From Pseudomonas sp. S37 (GTDB lineage: Bacteria > Pseudomonadota > Gammaproteobacteria > Pseudomonadales > Pseudomonadaceae): DNA of 47,326 nt. This document shows positions 8,288 to 18,700 of this stretch, in pieces. A program made the translations under genes and the position numbers. Each line of letters begins with the position of its first letter. Within the stretch, counting starts at the first letter, position 1. The stretch covers positions 1 to 47,326 of the forward strand of contig NZ_JACVZC010000037.1 of NCBI RefSeq assembly GCF_016658545.1. The letters run 5' to 3'. The notes beneath the pieces were generated by a model. It had not been told where the DNA came from. It did not search any database and saw nothing but the letters and a program-made list of their open reading frames with translations.

Positions 8288-10585
8288 ATGAACTTCACCA
8301 GTACCTTGAACACCTCCACTGTTTTCACCCGAGGCGGCAGTCGCCTCAAGCCACTTGCCTTCTGCGTTGCGGTCGCCATCAGTGGCGGTGCCATGGCGGC
8401 AGACAGCAAGCCGCTGGAGCTGGATGCCACGCAGATCGAAGACAGCGCGCTGCTGTCTGCTGACGATACCGGCCAGATCGGCTACACCGTCGAAAGCACC
8501 CGCAGCTCCACCGGCCTGAAGCTGACCCCGCGGCAAACGCCGCAGTCAGTCACCACCATCACCCGCCAACAGATGGAAGACCGCGGCATCCATACCATCG
8601 AGCAGGCGCTGGAAACCACGCCGGGCGTAACCGCCAACAAGTCCGAGGTGGGTGGGCGTACCGACTACCGCGCCCGTGGCTACTCGATCAGCAACTGGAA
8701 GGTCGACGGCCTGCAGACTCAGGGCGGCTCCGACTTCAGCGGCAGCGGCAACGCGCTGAACATGGACCTGTACGAGCGCATCGACATCGTGCGTGGTGCC
8801 AACGGCCTGCTGGGTGGTACCGGCGACCCCTCGGCCACCGTCAACCTGATCCGCAAGGCCCCGACCAAAACCTTCGGCGGCAGCGCGTACGCCACCTACG
8901 GCAGCTGGGACAAACGCCGCCTGGGCGCTGACCTGAACCTACCGCTGTCCGAGGACGGCCGCCTGCGTTCGCGCTTCGTGATGACCCAGCAGGACGCCAA
9001 CTCGTTCCGCGACAACCAGTCCGAGCGCTCCCGCGCCGCGCTGGCCAACTTCGCGTTCGACCTGGACGACGCCACCACCCTGGGCGCCGGCTACCAGTAC
9101 GAGTACAACAAAGTGGTCGGCGGCGGCTGGGGTGCGAACATCCCGCTGTGGTACCGCGACGGCAGCAAGACCGACCTGCCACGCAGCACCAACGTGGTGC
9201 CAAGCTGGAGCTTTGGCGAGTACACCACCCGCACCGCATTCGGCTCGCTGGAGCACCGCTTCGACAATGACTGGACGCTGGACCTGAAAGCCTCCCAGGC
9301 CACCACCGAAGCCCTCAACCACCGTGGCCTGGCCAAGGTCAACTCGGCAGGGCGCGGTAGCTACGGCGGCTACTGGGACCAGGACGGCAGCGGCGCCGTG
9401 CTGAACGGCTTGCACAGCTCCAGCGACACCACCCAGCAATCGGCGCAGATCGACCTGTCCGGCCCGTTCCAGCTGTTCGGCCGCACCCACCAGGCCATGG
9501 TCGGCTACAACGACAGCCGTACCGTGGGCTGGTCGCCGCAATACACCTGCACCATGGTTGGCGACGGCATGGCCAGCGCACCGGCACTCGGTTGCCAGTT
9601 CCGCGCCAACAACGGCTTCCCGGTCAGCAACTGGCACAATGGCGTGGATGACGACTACGACATCATCGCCTCGCGTACCGGCCTGCACAGCAAGACCACC
9701 ACCCGCCTGCAAGGCATGTACGCCGCCACCCGCCTGAGCATTACCGACCCGTTGTCGGTGATTGTTGGCGTGCGCACCAGCAACTACTCGTCGGTTACCC
9801 GCAGCGTGGCCGGTGAGCGCAGCAGCCAGGAAGAGAACGGCATCGTCACCCCGTACCTGGGCGCGGTGTACGACCTCAACGACAACTACTCGCTGTACGC
9901 CAGCTACACCGACATTTTCACCCCGCAAACGTCGGAAACCGTGAGCGGCAGCAAGGTCGAGCCGATTCGTGGGCAAAGCTACGAGACCGGGGTCAAGGGC
10001 GAGTGGTTCGACGGCCGCCTGAACGCCTCGGCGGCGTACTTCCGGACCAAGCAGGAAAACAAGGCCGTGCTCGATGGCGACCTGACCACGCCGACCGGGG
10101 CCAGCGCCTACAAAGCAGGCTCCGGCGTGGAAACCGACGGTATCGACCTGGAAGTCGCCGGCGCCTTGACCCCTAACTGGAACGTGTACGCTGGCTACAC
10201 CTACCTGCACTTCCGCCGCATCGACAGCGACGGCCGCAGCGACCCGTCGCACCTGTTCAAGGCCTCGACCACCTACCGCCTGAGCGGCCCGCTCGACCGC
10301 CTGACCGTGGGTGCCGGCGTGACTGCACAGACCAACATCCGTGCCATTTCTAGCCCGGCCGGCCAGCCCACCAATGGCGTGAGCAACGGTGCCACCGACG
10401 TGAACTGGTCCGGTTATGCCATCTGGAATGCCATGGCCAAATACCAGGTAACCGATGACGTCAGCGTCACCCTTAACGCCAACAACCTGTTCGACAAGCA
10501 CTACTACACCCAGTACGGGTTCTATGCCGGCGGCATCTATGGCGACCCGCGCAACCTGTCGCTGACGGTCAGCACCGCGTTCTGA
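8288..10585 (+). CDS. TonB-dependent siderophore receptor
   Basis: Outer-membrane ferric siderophore receptor of 765 residues, FpvA/FpvB-like in plug sequence. The signal peptide ends at AMA (about residue 37). The plug spans about 65-195, with DRGIHTIEQALETTPGV, YRARGYSISNWKVDG and IVRGANGLLGGTGDPSATVN. The barrel ends with NLSLTVSTAF. It has no STN signalling domain, so control is not by surface signalling; the divergent two-component genes at 6056-8147 are the likely regulators. The 140-base shared intergenic region must hold both promoters; I saw no convincing Fur box in it. The precise siderophore cannot be deduced. Confidence 0.9.
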   Translation: MNFTSTLNTSTVFTRGGSRLKPLAFCVAVAISGGAMAADSKPLELDATQIEDSALLSADDTGQIGYTVESTRSSTGLKLTPRQTPQSVTTITRQQMEDRGIHTIEQALETTPGVTANKSEVGGRTDYRARGYSISNWKVDGLQTQGGSDFSGSGNALNMDLYERIDIVRGANGLLGGTGDPSATVNLIRKAPTKTFGGSAYATYGSWDKRRLGADLNLPLSEDGRLRSRFVMTQQDANSFRDNQSERSRAALANFAFDLDDATTLGAGYQYEYNKVVGGGWGANIPLWYRDGSKTDLPRSTNVVPSWSFGEYTTRTAFGSLEHRFDNDWTLDLKASQATTEALNHRGLAKVNSAGRGSYGGYWDQDGSGAVLNGLHSSSDTTQQSAQIDLSGPFQLFGRTHQAMVGYNDSRTVGWSPQYTCTMVGDGMASAPALGCQFRANNGFPVSNWHNGVDDDYDIIASRTGLHSKTTTRLQGMYAATRLSITDPLSVIVGVRTSNYSSVTRSVAGERSSQEENGIVTPYLGAVYDLNDNYSLYASYTDIFTPQTSETVSGSKVEPIRGQSYETGVKGEWFDGRLNASAAYFRTKQENKAVLDGDLTTPTGASAYKAGSGVETDGIDLEVAGALTPNWNVYAGYTYLHFRRIDSDGRSDPSHLFKASTTYRLSGPLDRLTVGAGVTAQTNIRAISSPAGQPTNGVSNGATDVNWSGYAIWNAMAKYQVTDDVSVTLNANNLFDKHYYTQYGFYAGGIYGDPRNLSLTVSTAF

Positions 10586-10595
10586 CCTGACACGG

Positions 10596-10777
10596 TGTAG
10601 GAGCGGCCTTGCGTCGCGATGGGCCGCGCAGCGGCCCCAGGATCTCGGCGCAAATGCAAAAAAGCAGGGGCCGTTCATACTGCGCTGTCACTGTGGGAGC
10701 GGGTTTACCCGCGAAGCAGGCAGCGCGGTGCATGGCACCGGCCCTGCCGGTGTTCGCGGCTAAAGCCGCTCCTACGA
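10596..10777. repeat. cluster of three REP units
   Basis: TGTAGGAGCGGCCTTGCGTC starts at 10596, followed by an inverted pair at 10691-10777 (CTGTGGGAGCGGGTTTACCC with GCGGCTAAAGCCGCTCCTAC). It lies after the receptor gene and before the two-partner secretion locus. The remaining bases up to 11013 hold no recognisable gene; the tpsB promoter must lie there. Confidence 0.75.
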
Positions 10778-11013
10778 GGGCTCGCGCAAAGCGGCCCTTT
10801 TTTACTTGCCTGAATCCAGCATAACCCTCGTGCCTTCTGCAGGGCTGATTGAAATCAAGGTTCGCCGGTTTACCGCTCATCGCCTAAGCAAAACATCAAG
10901 GAATTCTTCGGTTTGCGGGTGGTCTGTGTCACGGCTGTTACACGTGATGTCACATGGCCCGTGCTGCCAGTGGCACTGACAGCCGCACCTCACCTGCTTC
11001 TAATGGAATGCTT

Positions 11014-12717
11014 ATGTTTGCCTCTACAAGGATGTGGTTGGGTCTTTGTGCGCTCGTACTGGGCGCTGGCGCGTATTCGCCTGTTCATGCTGCGACGCCT
11101 GGCGAGCAGGACCTCATACGTGACCGGCAGAACCGCTTGCTCGAAGAGCAGCGCCGTCGTCTTGAAGAGCTCAAGGACCTGCCCGGCGAACGGGCTACGC
11201 CAGTGGCCCCCACCGCGCCCGCCGATACGCGCTGTTTCAACATCAGGCGCATTGAGCTCAAAGGAGCAGACGCGTTATCGGCTACAGAGCGTGACGCACT
11301 GATCACGCCCTTTCAGGGCAAGTGCCTGGGGGTAGCCCAGCTCAACCAGCTGCTCAAGGCCATCACCGACCATTACATCGGTAAGGGGCTGGTGACCACT
11401 CGCGCCTATCTGCCCCAACAGGATCTGTCCACAGGCGACCTGCAGGTGCTGGTCATCGAAGGCAAGCTGGAGAAACTGCGCAGTGACGCTGCCAGCGGCC
11501 TGTCGGCGCGTGAAATAGCCATGGCGTTTCCCGGCCGGCCAGGGCAATTGCTCGATCTGCGCGAGATCGAGCAGATGGTCGATCAGCTCAACCGCTTGCC
11601 GTCCAACCAGGCGCGGATGGAGCTGACCCCCGGCCAGGCCCTTGGTGGCAGTGATGTGCTGGTCAGGAACACCCCGCAGAAGCCCTGGCGCGCAAACCTC
11701 TCCAGAAACAACGACGGCCAGCGCAGTACCGGCGAGCAACAATGGAACGTAGGCCTGGACTGGGACTGCCCGCTGGGGCTGGCTGACCAGTTGAGCCTGC
11801 GCGGGGGCCATGATGCGGTCAGCGACCATCACCAGGGCTCACACAACGCGTTGTTGTCGTACAGCGTGCCGTGGGGTTGGTGGACGTTCAGCTACCTGTA
11901 CAGCGAAACCGAATACCGCTCGCAGGCCGAGGCCGAAGGTTTCAGGTTCAAGCAAGACGGTGACAGCCAGACCCACCAGTTCCGTGCCGAGCGCGTGATC
12001 CACCGCGACGCTGTGAGCAAGACATCGCTCAATGCTGGCCTGGCGCACCTGCGCACGCAGAACTTCATCGAGGACAGCAAGCTGGCCCTGAGCAGCAACC
12101 GCATTACTGAAGCGCAATTCGGTATCAACCATGGTCGGCGGGTGGGGTCGGCATTCGTCAACATCGACTTGGGCATGCAGCAAGGCATTGGCTTGCTGGA
12201 CGCCCAGGGTAGCCACCACCCGGGCCCGGGCGAACCTGAGGCACGCTATCGCAAGTACACCGGCACCATCAGCTACCTGTACCCCTTCCAGCTGTGGGGC
12301 GAAAACCTGGCCTTCACCAGCCTGGCCACCGGGCAGCGCAGCGAGGATGTGCTGTTCAGCCCGCAGCGCCTGAGCCTTGGGGGTTCGTCTTCGGTACGCG
12401 GTTACAAGGACCAGTTCCTGTCCGGTGACAGTGGCGGTTACTGGCGCAACGAAATCCGCCTGTCGCGTGCCGTGACCCTCGACTGGCTGCGCCCGGTGTT
12501 CAGCGAGTACGGCGCCGCTGCCGGCTATGACCAGGGCGTGATCAGCAACGATCGCTACAACGGTGCCAGCCATGGCCGGTTGTCCAGCCACTCGTTCGAG
12601 CTGTTTACCCGCGGCCAGCATGTTGCCGCGTCAGTCACCTTCGCCCATTCCCTGGAACGTCCCGACGTGATCGAGCGCGAAGCGCCAGTTTACTTCCGTA
12701 TGGATTTTTTCCTTTAA
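11014..12717 (+). CDS. TpsB transporter (FhaC/ShlB family)
   Basis: Outer-membrane channel that recognises and secretes the TpsA exoprotein encoded next. Signal peptide about 1-25, ending PVHA. An N-terminal helix rich in Arg/Glu (EEQRRRLEELK) follows, then two POTRA domains (about 60-205, with IRRIELKGAD and LVTTRAYLPQQDL), then a 16-strand barrel. The barrel contains the family VRGY motif (SSVRGYKDQF, about residue 465) and ends MDFFL with terminal aromatic/aliphatic residues. ATG at 11014 is chosen because GGA lies six bases before it; ATG at 11008 has no room for a ribosome site. The tpsA start is 24 bases beyond the stop, so they form an operon. Confidence 0.9.
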   Translation: MFASTRMWLGLCALVLGAGAYSPVHAATPGEQDLIRDRQNRLLEEQRRRLEELKDLPGERATPVAPTAPADTRCFNIRRIELKGADALSATERDALITPFQGKCLGVAQLNQLLKAITDHYIGKGLVTTRAYLPQQDLSTGDLQVLVIEGKLEKLRSDAASGLSAREIAMAFPGRPGQLLDLREIEQMVDQLNRLPSNQARMELTPGQALGGSDVLVRNTPQKPWRANLSRNNDGQRSTGEQQWNVGLDWDCPLGLADQLSLRGGHDAVSDHHQGSHNALLSYSVPWGWWTFSYLYSETEYRSQAEAEGFRFKQDGDSQTHQFRAERVIHRDAVSKTSLNAGLAHLRTQNFIEDSKLALSSNRITEAQFGINHGRRVGSAFVNIDLGMQQGIGLLDAQGSHHPGPGEPEARYRKYTGTISYLYPFQLWGENLAFTSLATGQRSEDVLFSPQRLSLGGSSSVRGYKDQFLSGDSGGYWRNEIRLSRAVTLDWLRPVFSEYGAAAGYDQGVISNDRYNGASHGRLSSHSFELFTRGQHVAASVTFAHSLERPDVIEREAPVYFRMDFFL

Positions 12718-12741
12718 CTACGCTGTTCCGAGGTCGCTTAC

Positions 12742-15700
12742 ATGGACGTCAACCAATTGGACCTGTTGGCCCGTCAGCCGTCTGCTGCACTGGCCGAGCG
12801 CGCGAGTTTCCTGGGGATGCCCAAGCGCCTGCTGGCCCTGCTGCTGGCCAATGTGATGTTCTGGCAACCCATCTGGGCGCAGGCTGAGGGGATTGTCGCA
12901 AGCGGCACGACCAACACCGCTGTGGGCCAGGCTGGCAACGGTGTGCCGGTGATCAACATCGCAGCGCCCAACGGGGCGGGTTTGTCGCACAACCAGTACC
13001 AACAGTACAACGTCGACAGCAAGGGTGTGATTCTCAACAACTCGACGAGTGCCATACAAGCGACCCAGTTGGGCGGCAATATCCTCGGTAACAGCCAGCT
13101 GGGCGGGCGTGCCGCGAGTACCATTCTCAACGAAGTCACCGGTGCCAACCCCAGCCAGCTCAAGGGTTATACCGAAGTGGCCGGGCAGGCAGCGCGGGTC
13201 ATCGTGGCCAACCCTTACGGCGTCACGTGTAACGGCTGCGGCTTCATCAATACCCCGCGCGTTACCCTCAGCACCGGCAAGCCGGTGCTGGATGCCAATG
13301 GCAAGCTTGAACACTTTGCCGTCGACGGCGGCAGCATCAACGTCGAAGGCCAAGGCCTGGATGCCAGCACCGTCGACCAGTTCGACCTGATTACCCGCTC
13401 GGCGAAGATCAACGCCGATATTCACGCCAAACAGCTCAATGTCATCGCCGGTGCCAATGACGTCAACGCCGACACGTTGGCCACCAGCGCCCGTGACGGT
13501 AATGCCGCCGACAAACCACAGCTGGCCATCGACTCGTCGGCGCTGGGCGGGATGTACGCCAACGCGATCAAACTGGTGGGTACAGAGCAAGGTGTCGGGG
13601 TAAAGACTGCCGGCAACATGGCAGCCAGCGGCGGCGATATACAGATTGATGCCAACGGCCACCTGAACATGGCCCAGGCTTCGGCGCAGGGGGCCTTGAA
13701 TGTAAACGCGCCAAGCGTCGAAATGACCGGCAAGGTGTACGCCGGCAAGGCAACGGTGCACACCCCTGGCACGCTGAGCAACCAGCAGAGCCTGGCTGTG
13801 CGCGAGCGGGTCGAGATCAATGCTGGCAAGGTCGTCAACGCAAGCACCCTCGCTGCGGGTATCGAAACCGACAACAGCCGCAACCTGACCGGCGACGTCA
13901 CCATCAGCGCGCCGCAAGTCGCCAACAGCGGCTACATCGAAGCCAGCCGGGCGATAAACATCAACGCGGCCAAAACCCTCGACAACCAGGGCGTGGTGCA
14001 AGGCGCTGAGGTCAGCTTGGCCAGTGGGCAAGTGACCAACCGCGGGGCGGCAGCACGCCTGGTTGGCGAACAGGCGTTGTTCGTTGCCAGCCCGGCGATC
14101 GTCAACCTCGCCGGCGTGATCCGCTTTGGCACGGGGCAGGCGGTCAGCCTGCAACTGGCCAGCCTGGATAACCGCGAGGGGTTGATTCAGGTTGCGGGTG
14201 GCAGCCTGGCAATAGAAGCTGGCACGCTGGATAACGGCTCTGGCCAGATCGACGCCAATAGCCTTGCCATTAACGCTGACACGATCAGCAACCGCTCGGG
14301 GCTGCTGTCTGCCCGTGCTGCTGATGCGCAAATAACGGCGCGCCATGCACTGGACAACACCAGCGGCACCGTGCAGGCGCAGAACAAACTGTCGGTCGAA
14401 GGCGCTGACATCAGCAACCAGAGTGGCCGGCTGCTGGCGGTTGCCGGCAACCTTGAACTCGACACCACGGGCCTCGATAACCGCAACGGCAGTGTGCTGG
14501 GGGCGAACGTCAAGCTGACCGCCGCGGGCGCACGGGTCGACAACCGGGGCGGGACGATCGTCGGTGACCGGCTGGACGTGAGTGCCGGCATGCTGGACAA
14601 CCGCAACCAGGGCTTGCTGGCGGCAGGCGCGCAAGGGCTGGCGCTGCGCTTCGGCCCTTCCGCGACCCAGGCACAACTGCTCAATAGTACCGGGCAGGTT
14701 CAAAGCGACGGCGCCTTGCTGCTGACTGGCGTTTGGCTGGACAACAGCGGCGGTACGCTGCTTGGCCAGCAGGTGCGGGTGGATGCACGGCGCCTGGTCA
14801 ACGATAGCAAGGGGGCGGTAGCCAGCAATGGCGGTGCCGTCACGCTGAATGTCACCGATGTGCTGAGCAATATGACGGGTGTCATCGATGCGGGCAGCCA
14901 CGCGGTAACCCTCGGCGGTACTGCCGATGTCGACAACCGGGGCGGTAGCATCCGTGGCAATCAGCTTGGCCTGCAAGCCAACAGCTTGCGCAATGGTCAG
15001 CACGGCCAACTGGTCGCCGGCAGTGGCGGCCTGAGCTACACCGGCACGCGGCTGGACAACAGCGGCGGGACGCTACTGAGCAGCGGCCTGACGCGGCTTG
15101 ACCTGGGCAACGGCACTGTCAGCAACGTCGGCGGCACCGTCCAGGGCGGCACGGTGCACATCACGGCCGGGTCGCTGGACAACAGCGCCGACGCCAGCAA
15201 GGCAGGTTCACTGTCCAGCCTGCTCGACAGCCTGACGCTGAACATCGACACGCTGACCAGCAACGCCGGCAAACTGTTCGCCAAAACCGCGTTGCTGTTC
15301 ACCGGCAACACGCTTTCGAACACCGACGGCAGCGAATTGAGCGGCGACAGTGTGACGCTGGCCGCAGCCAACCTGATCAACCGTGGCGGCCTTATCGAGT
15401 CCAACACCACGCTGGACGTGCAAGGCGGGTCGCTGGACAACACCTCGGGTCGGCTGCGCGCCCTCGGCACTGGCTCCGCTACAAACAGCACCAGCACGTT
15501 CGGCCTGGCAGGCAGCCTGATCAACCAAAGCGGCCGTATCGAAATCGGCAGCACCGACTTCGTGCTCAAGGCCGATACGCTGAACAACCGTGCCGGCAGT
15601 ATCGAACATGCCGGCAGCGGCCTGCTTACCCTGGATTTCAACCGCGTGAACGGGGCGGGCGGCAGCATCAGTGCGCTGGGCAATGGCGACTGGCATTTCG

Positions 15701-18700
15701 GCGCAGTCGACGGGCTGGGCGTTGTTCAGCTGAACAACGCCCTGACCTACACCAGTGACTCATTGGCGCTGCTGGCCGGGGATCGGCTGGCCAGCGGCAG
15801 TGGCCTTACCCTGAACCTGCGCAACCTCGACAACGGCGGCGATTTGCTCAGCGATGGTGACTTGGTCCTGAACCTGACCGGAGACTTGAACAACAGTGGT
15901 CGTCTCTGGGCGCAAAACCTGCTGGCCATCCAGGCCAGTAATGCCAGGCAGAACGGTGGGCAAATCGGTGCTGGCACTGATACACGTCTCGCCCTCTCCG
16001 GCACACTCGACAACCTCGGCTACCTGACCGCTCGCCAGAACCTGCGAATCGACGCCGCACAGATCGCCAACCGTGGCACCCTGGGTGCACAGGGCGATGT
16101 CAGCCTCAATGCCAGCCAGGCCGTCAGCAACGGCGCCGACGCGCTGTTGTTCAGTGGCGGCACCCTGGCCCTGCGCACCGCCAGCTTCGACAACCTGTAC
16201 GGCGATGTCTACAGCCGCGGTGACCTGAGTGTCGCCAACCTGGATGGCAGCAGCGCGCAACGCTTCAGCAACCTGTCGGGCACGGTGGAAAGTGAGGGTG
16301 CGATCACGCTCAACGCCGTATTCGTGGAAAACGCCAAGGCTGAATTCGAACTGGGCCAGCGCATTGTCAATGGCAGCCTGAACTGGCAGTGCGGCCAGCA
16401 TTGTGGCGGGCATGACTCGTTCAAGCGTGGCGTGATCAGCATTGACCAGACCCTTCTGGAGACGGCCACCCAGGATTCGCCATCGGCGCGTCTGGTCGCC
16501 GGCAAGGACCTGACCCTGCAGGCCGACCAGGTACAGAACCGCTACAGCCTGCTGGCTGCCAACGGCAACCTGAACATTACGGCCAACGACCTGCTCAACC
16601 AAGGTGCTTCCGAGCGCACCGGGCAGAACAGCATCAAGATCGGTACGCCTGCGCGTATCGCTACCGGTTACTGGGACCAGATGGAGTTCATCGACGTCCC
16701 GGCGTTCAACGCCGCCGTGGCTGCAGGCAACTTCGACCTGGCCCGCTTCGAATTGCTCAAGTCGCGCTCCGCCGACAGCCGCTTTGTCGAGCAAAGCAAC
16801 TACACCGTCTGGACCGACAGCCCGCAGCCGAAGTATGCCGCGACGCTGCAGGCCGGCGGTGCGGTCAACCTGAACGTTGCGCGTACCGTTCAGAACGGCT
16901 CGTTGCACGCCAACAACACCGCCGAAATCCTTACCGGCAGCCTCGGTGAAGACCAGACCGGCATCAAGGTCGGCGGCATCGATATCACCCTCAACAAACA
17001 GGCCAGCGACGCCAGCCAGGCCGACGTAGCGGCGCTGCAGCCCGTTCAGCGGGTGGCTGCAGATGGCAGCGTGCAGGCAGGCTTCACCCCGGTGGACTAC
17101 AGTGGCATCCCGTTTGTCGCCGTGGACCCGACCGCAGGCGCTACCTTCCAACTGCCCAAGGGCGATTACGGGCTGTTCATTCGCAACCCGGACCCCACCA
17201 GCAGCTACCTGATTGAAACCAACCCGAACCTGACCGACTTGTCGCAGTTCCTGGGTTCCGACTACATCCTCGACCGCCTCGACATCAACGCCGACAGCAA
17301 TTGGCGCCGCCTGGGTGACGGCTTGTATGAGCAACGCCTGATCCGCGACGCCGTGCTGGCGCAGACCGGCCAGCGTTTCCTGGCCGATGGCCTGGCCAGC
17401 GACTACGACCAGTACCGCTACCTGATGGACAACGCGCTGGCGAGCAAGGACGCGCTCAACCTGAGCCTTGGCGTTACGCTGAATGCCGAGCAGGTCAGTG
17501 CCCTGACCCACGACATCGTGTGGATGGAAAACCGCGTGGTCGATGGCCAGAAGGTGCTGGTGCCAGTGCTTTACCTGGCCCAGGCCGATTCGCGCAGCGT
17601 GCGTGGCAACAGCCTGATCCAGGGCCGTGACCTGACGCTGATTGCGGGCGGCGACCTGGTAAACGTCGGCACCCTGCGTGCCAGCAACAACCTCAGCGTC
17701 AACAGTGGGGCAAGCATCTATCAGGGCGGCCTGGTGGATGCAGGCAACAATTTGCAGATGATCGCCCAGGACAGCATCCGCAACGCGATGGCCGGTGAGA
17801 TCCGTGGCAGGCAGGTAAGCCTGGCTGCGGTAAAAGGCGACATCCTTAACGACCGTACCGCCATCCAGGTGCGCGACGGCGCAGGCATGCGCACCCTCAC
17901 CGACACCGGCAGCAGCATCACGGCCCGCGAGAACCTTGCCATCAATGCCGGCCGCGACATTACCAGTTACGGGGCCATCAGCGCCGGTGGCGACCTGGCG
18001 CTGATGGCCGGCAACGACATCAACCTGCTGGCCAGGACCGACAGCAGCGAGCAGCACGAACTGTTCGACGGCGGGCACAAGTCGGTCATCACCACCCAGG
18101 TAAAAAACCTGGCAGCGACGGTAACCGCAGGTGGCAACCTGGCCCTGGATGCGGGGCGTGATATCAATGTTCTGGCCAGCCAGGCCAAGGCCGGCAACGA
18201 CCTGAGCCTGGTCGCTGGCCAGGACATCAACGTCAGTTCGGCGGGCGATGTGTACAACGTCGCTACCCAAAGCAAGGATGGCAAAAAGCGCATCAGCGAA
18301 GCCAATGACCGCACCAACCAGCTCGCCAGCGAGCTGACTGCCGGCCATGACGTCACTGTGCAGGCCGGCCGCGACACCACCCTGGTGGCCAGCAAGATCA
18401 CCGCCGGCAACGAAGCCTACCTGTACAGCGGCAACGCCCTCAGCCTGCTTGCTGCGCAAAACAGCACCCACACCCTTTACGACATGAAGGAAAAGGGCAA
18501 CTTCGGCGCCAAGAAAGCCCAGCGCGACGAGGTTACCCAAACTACCCACATCGGCAGCGAGATCCGTACCACTGGCAACCTGACGCTGGTCAGCAACGGC
18601 GACCAGCTGTACCAGGTCGCCAAGCTGGACAGCGGCAATGACCTGACCCTTCAAAGCGGCGGCGCCATCGCCTTCGAGGGCGTGAAGGACCTGCACGACG

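Noticed and set aside
8939..10678. A 579-residue open frame antisense to the siderophore receptor
   Set aside because: Mirror of the receptor gene; low-complexity Val/Ala/Gly composition, no ribosome site.
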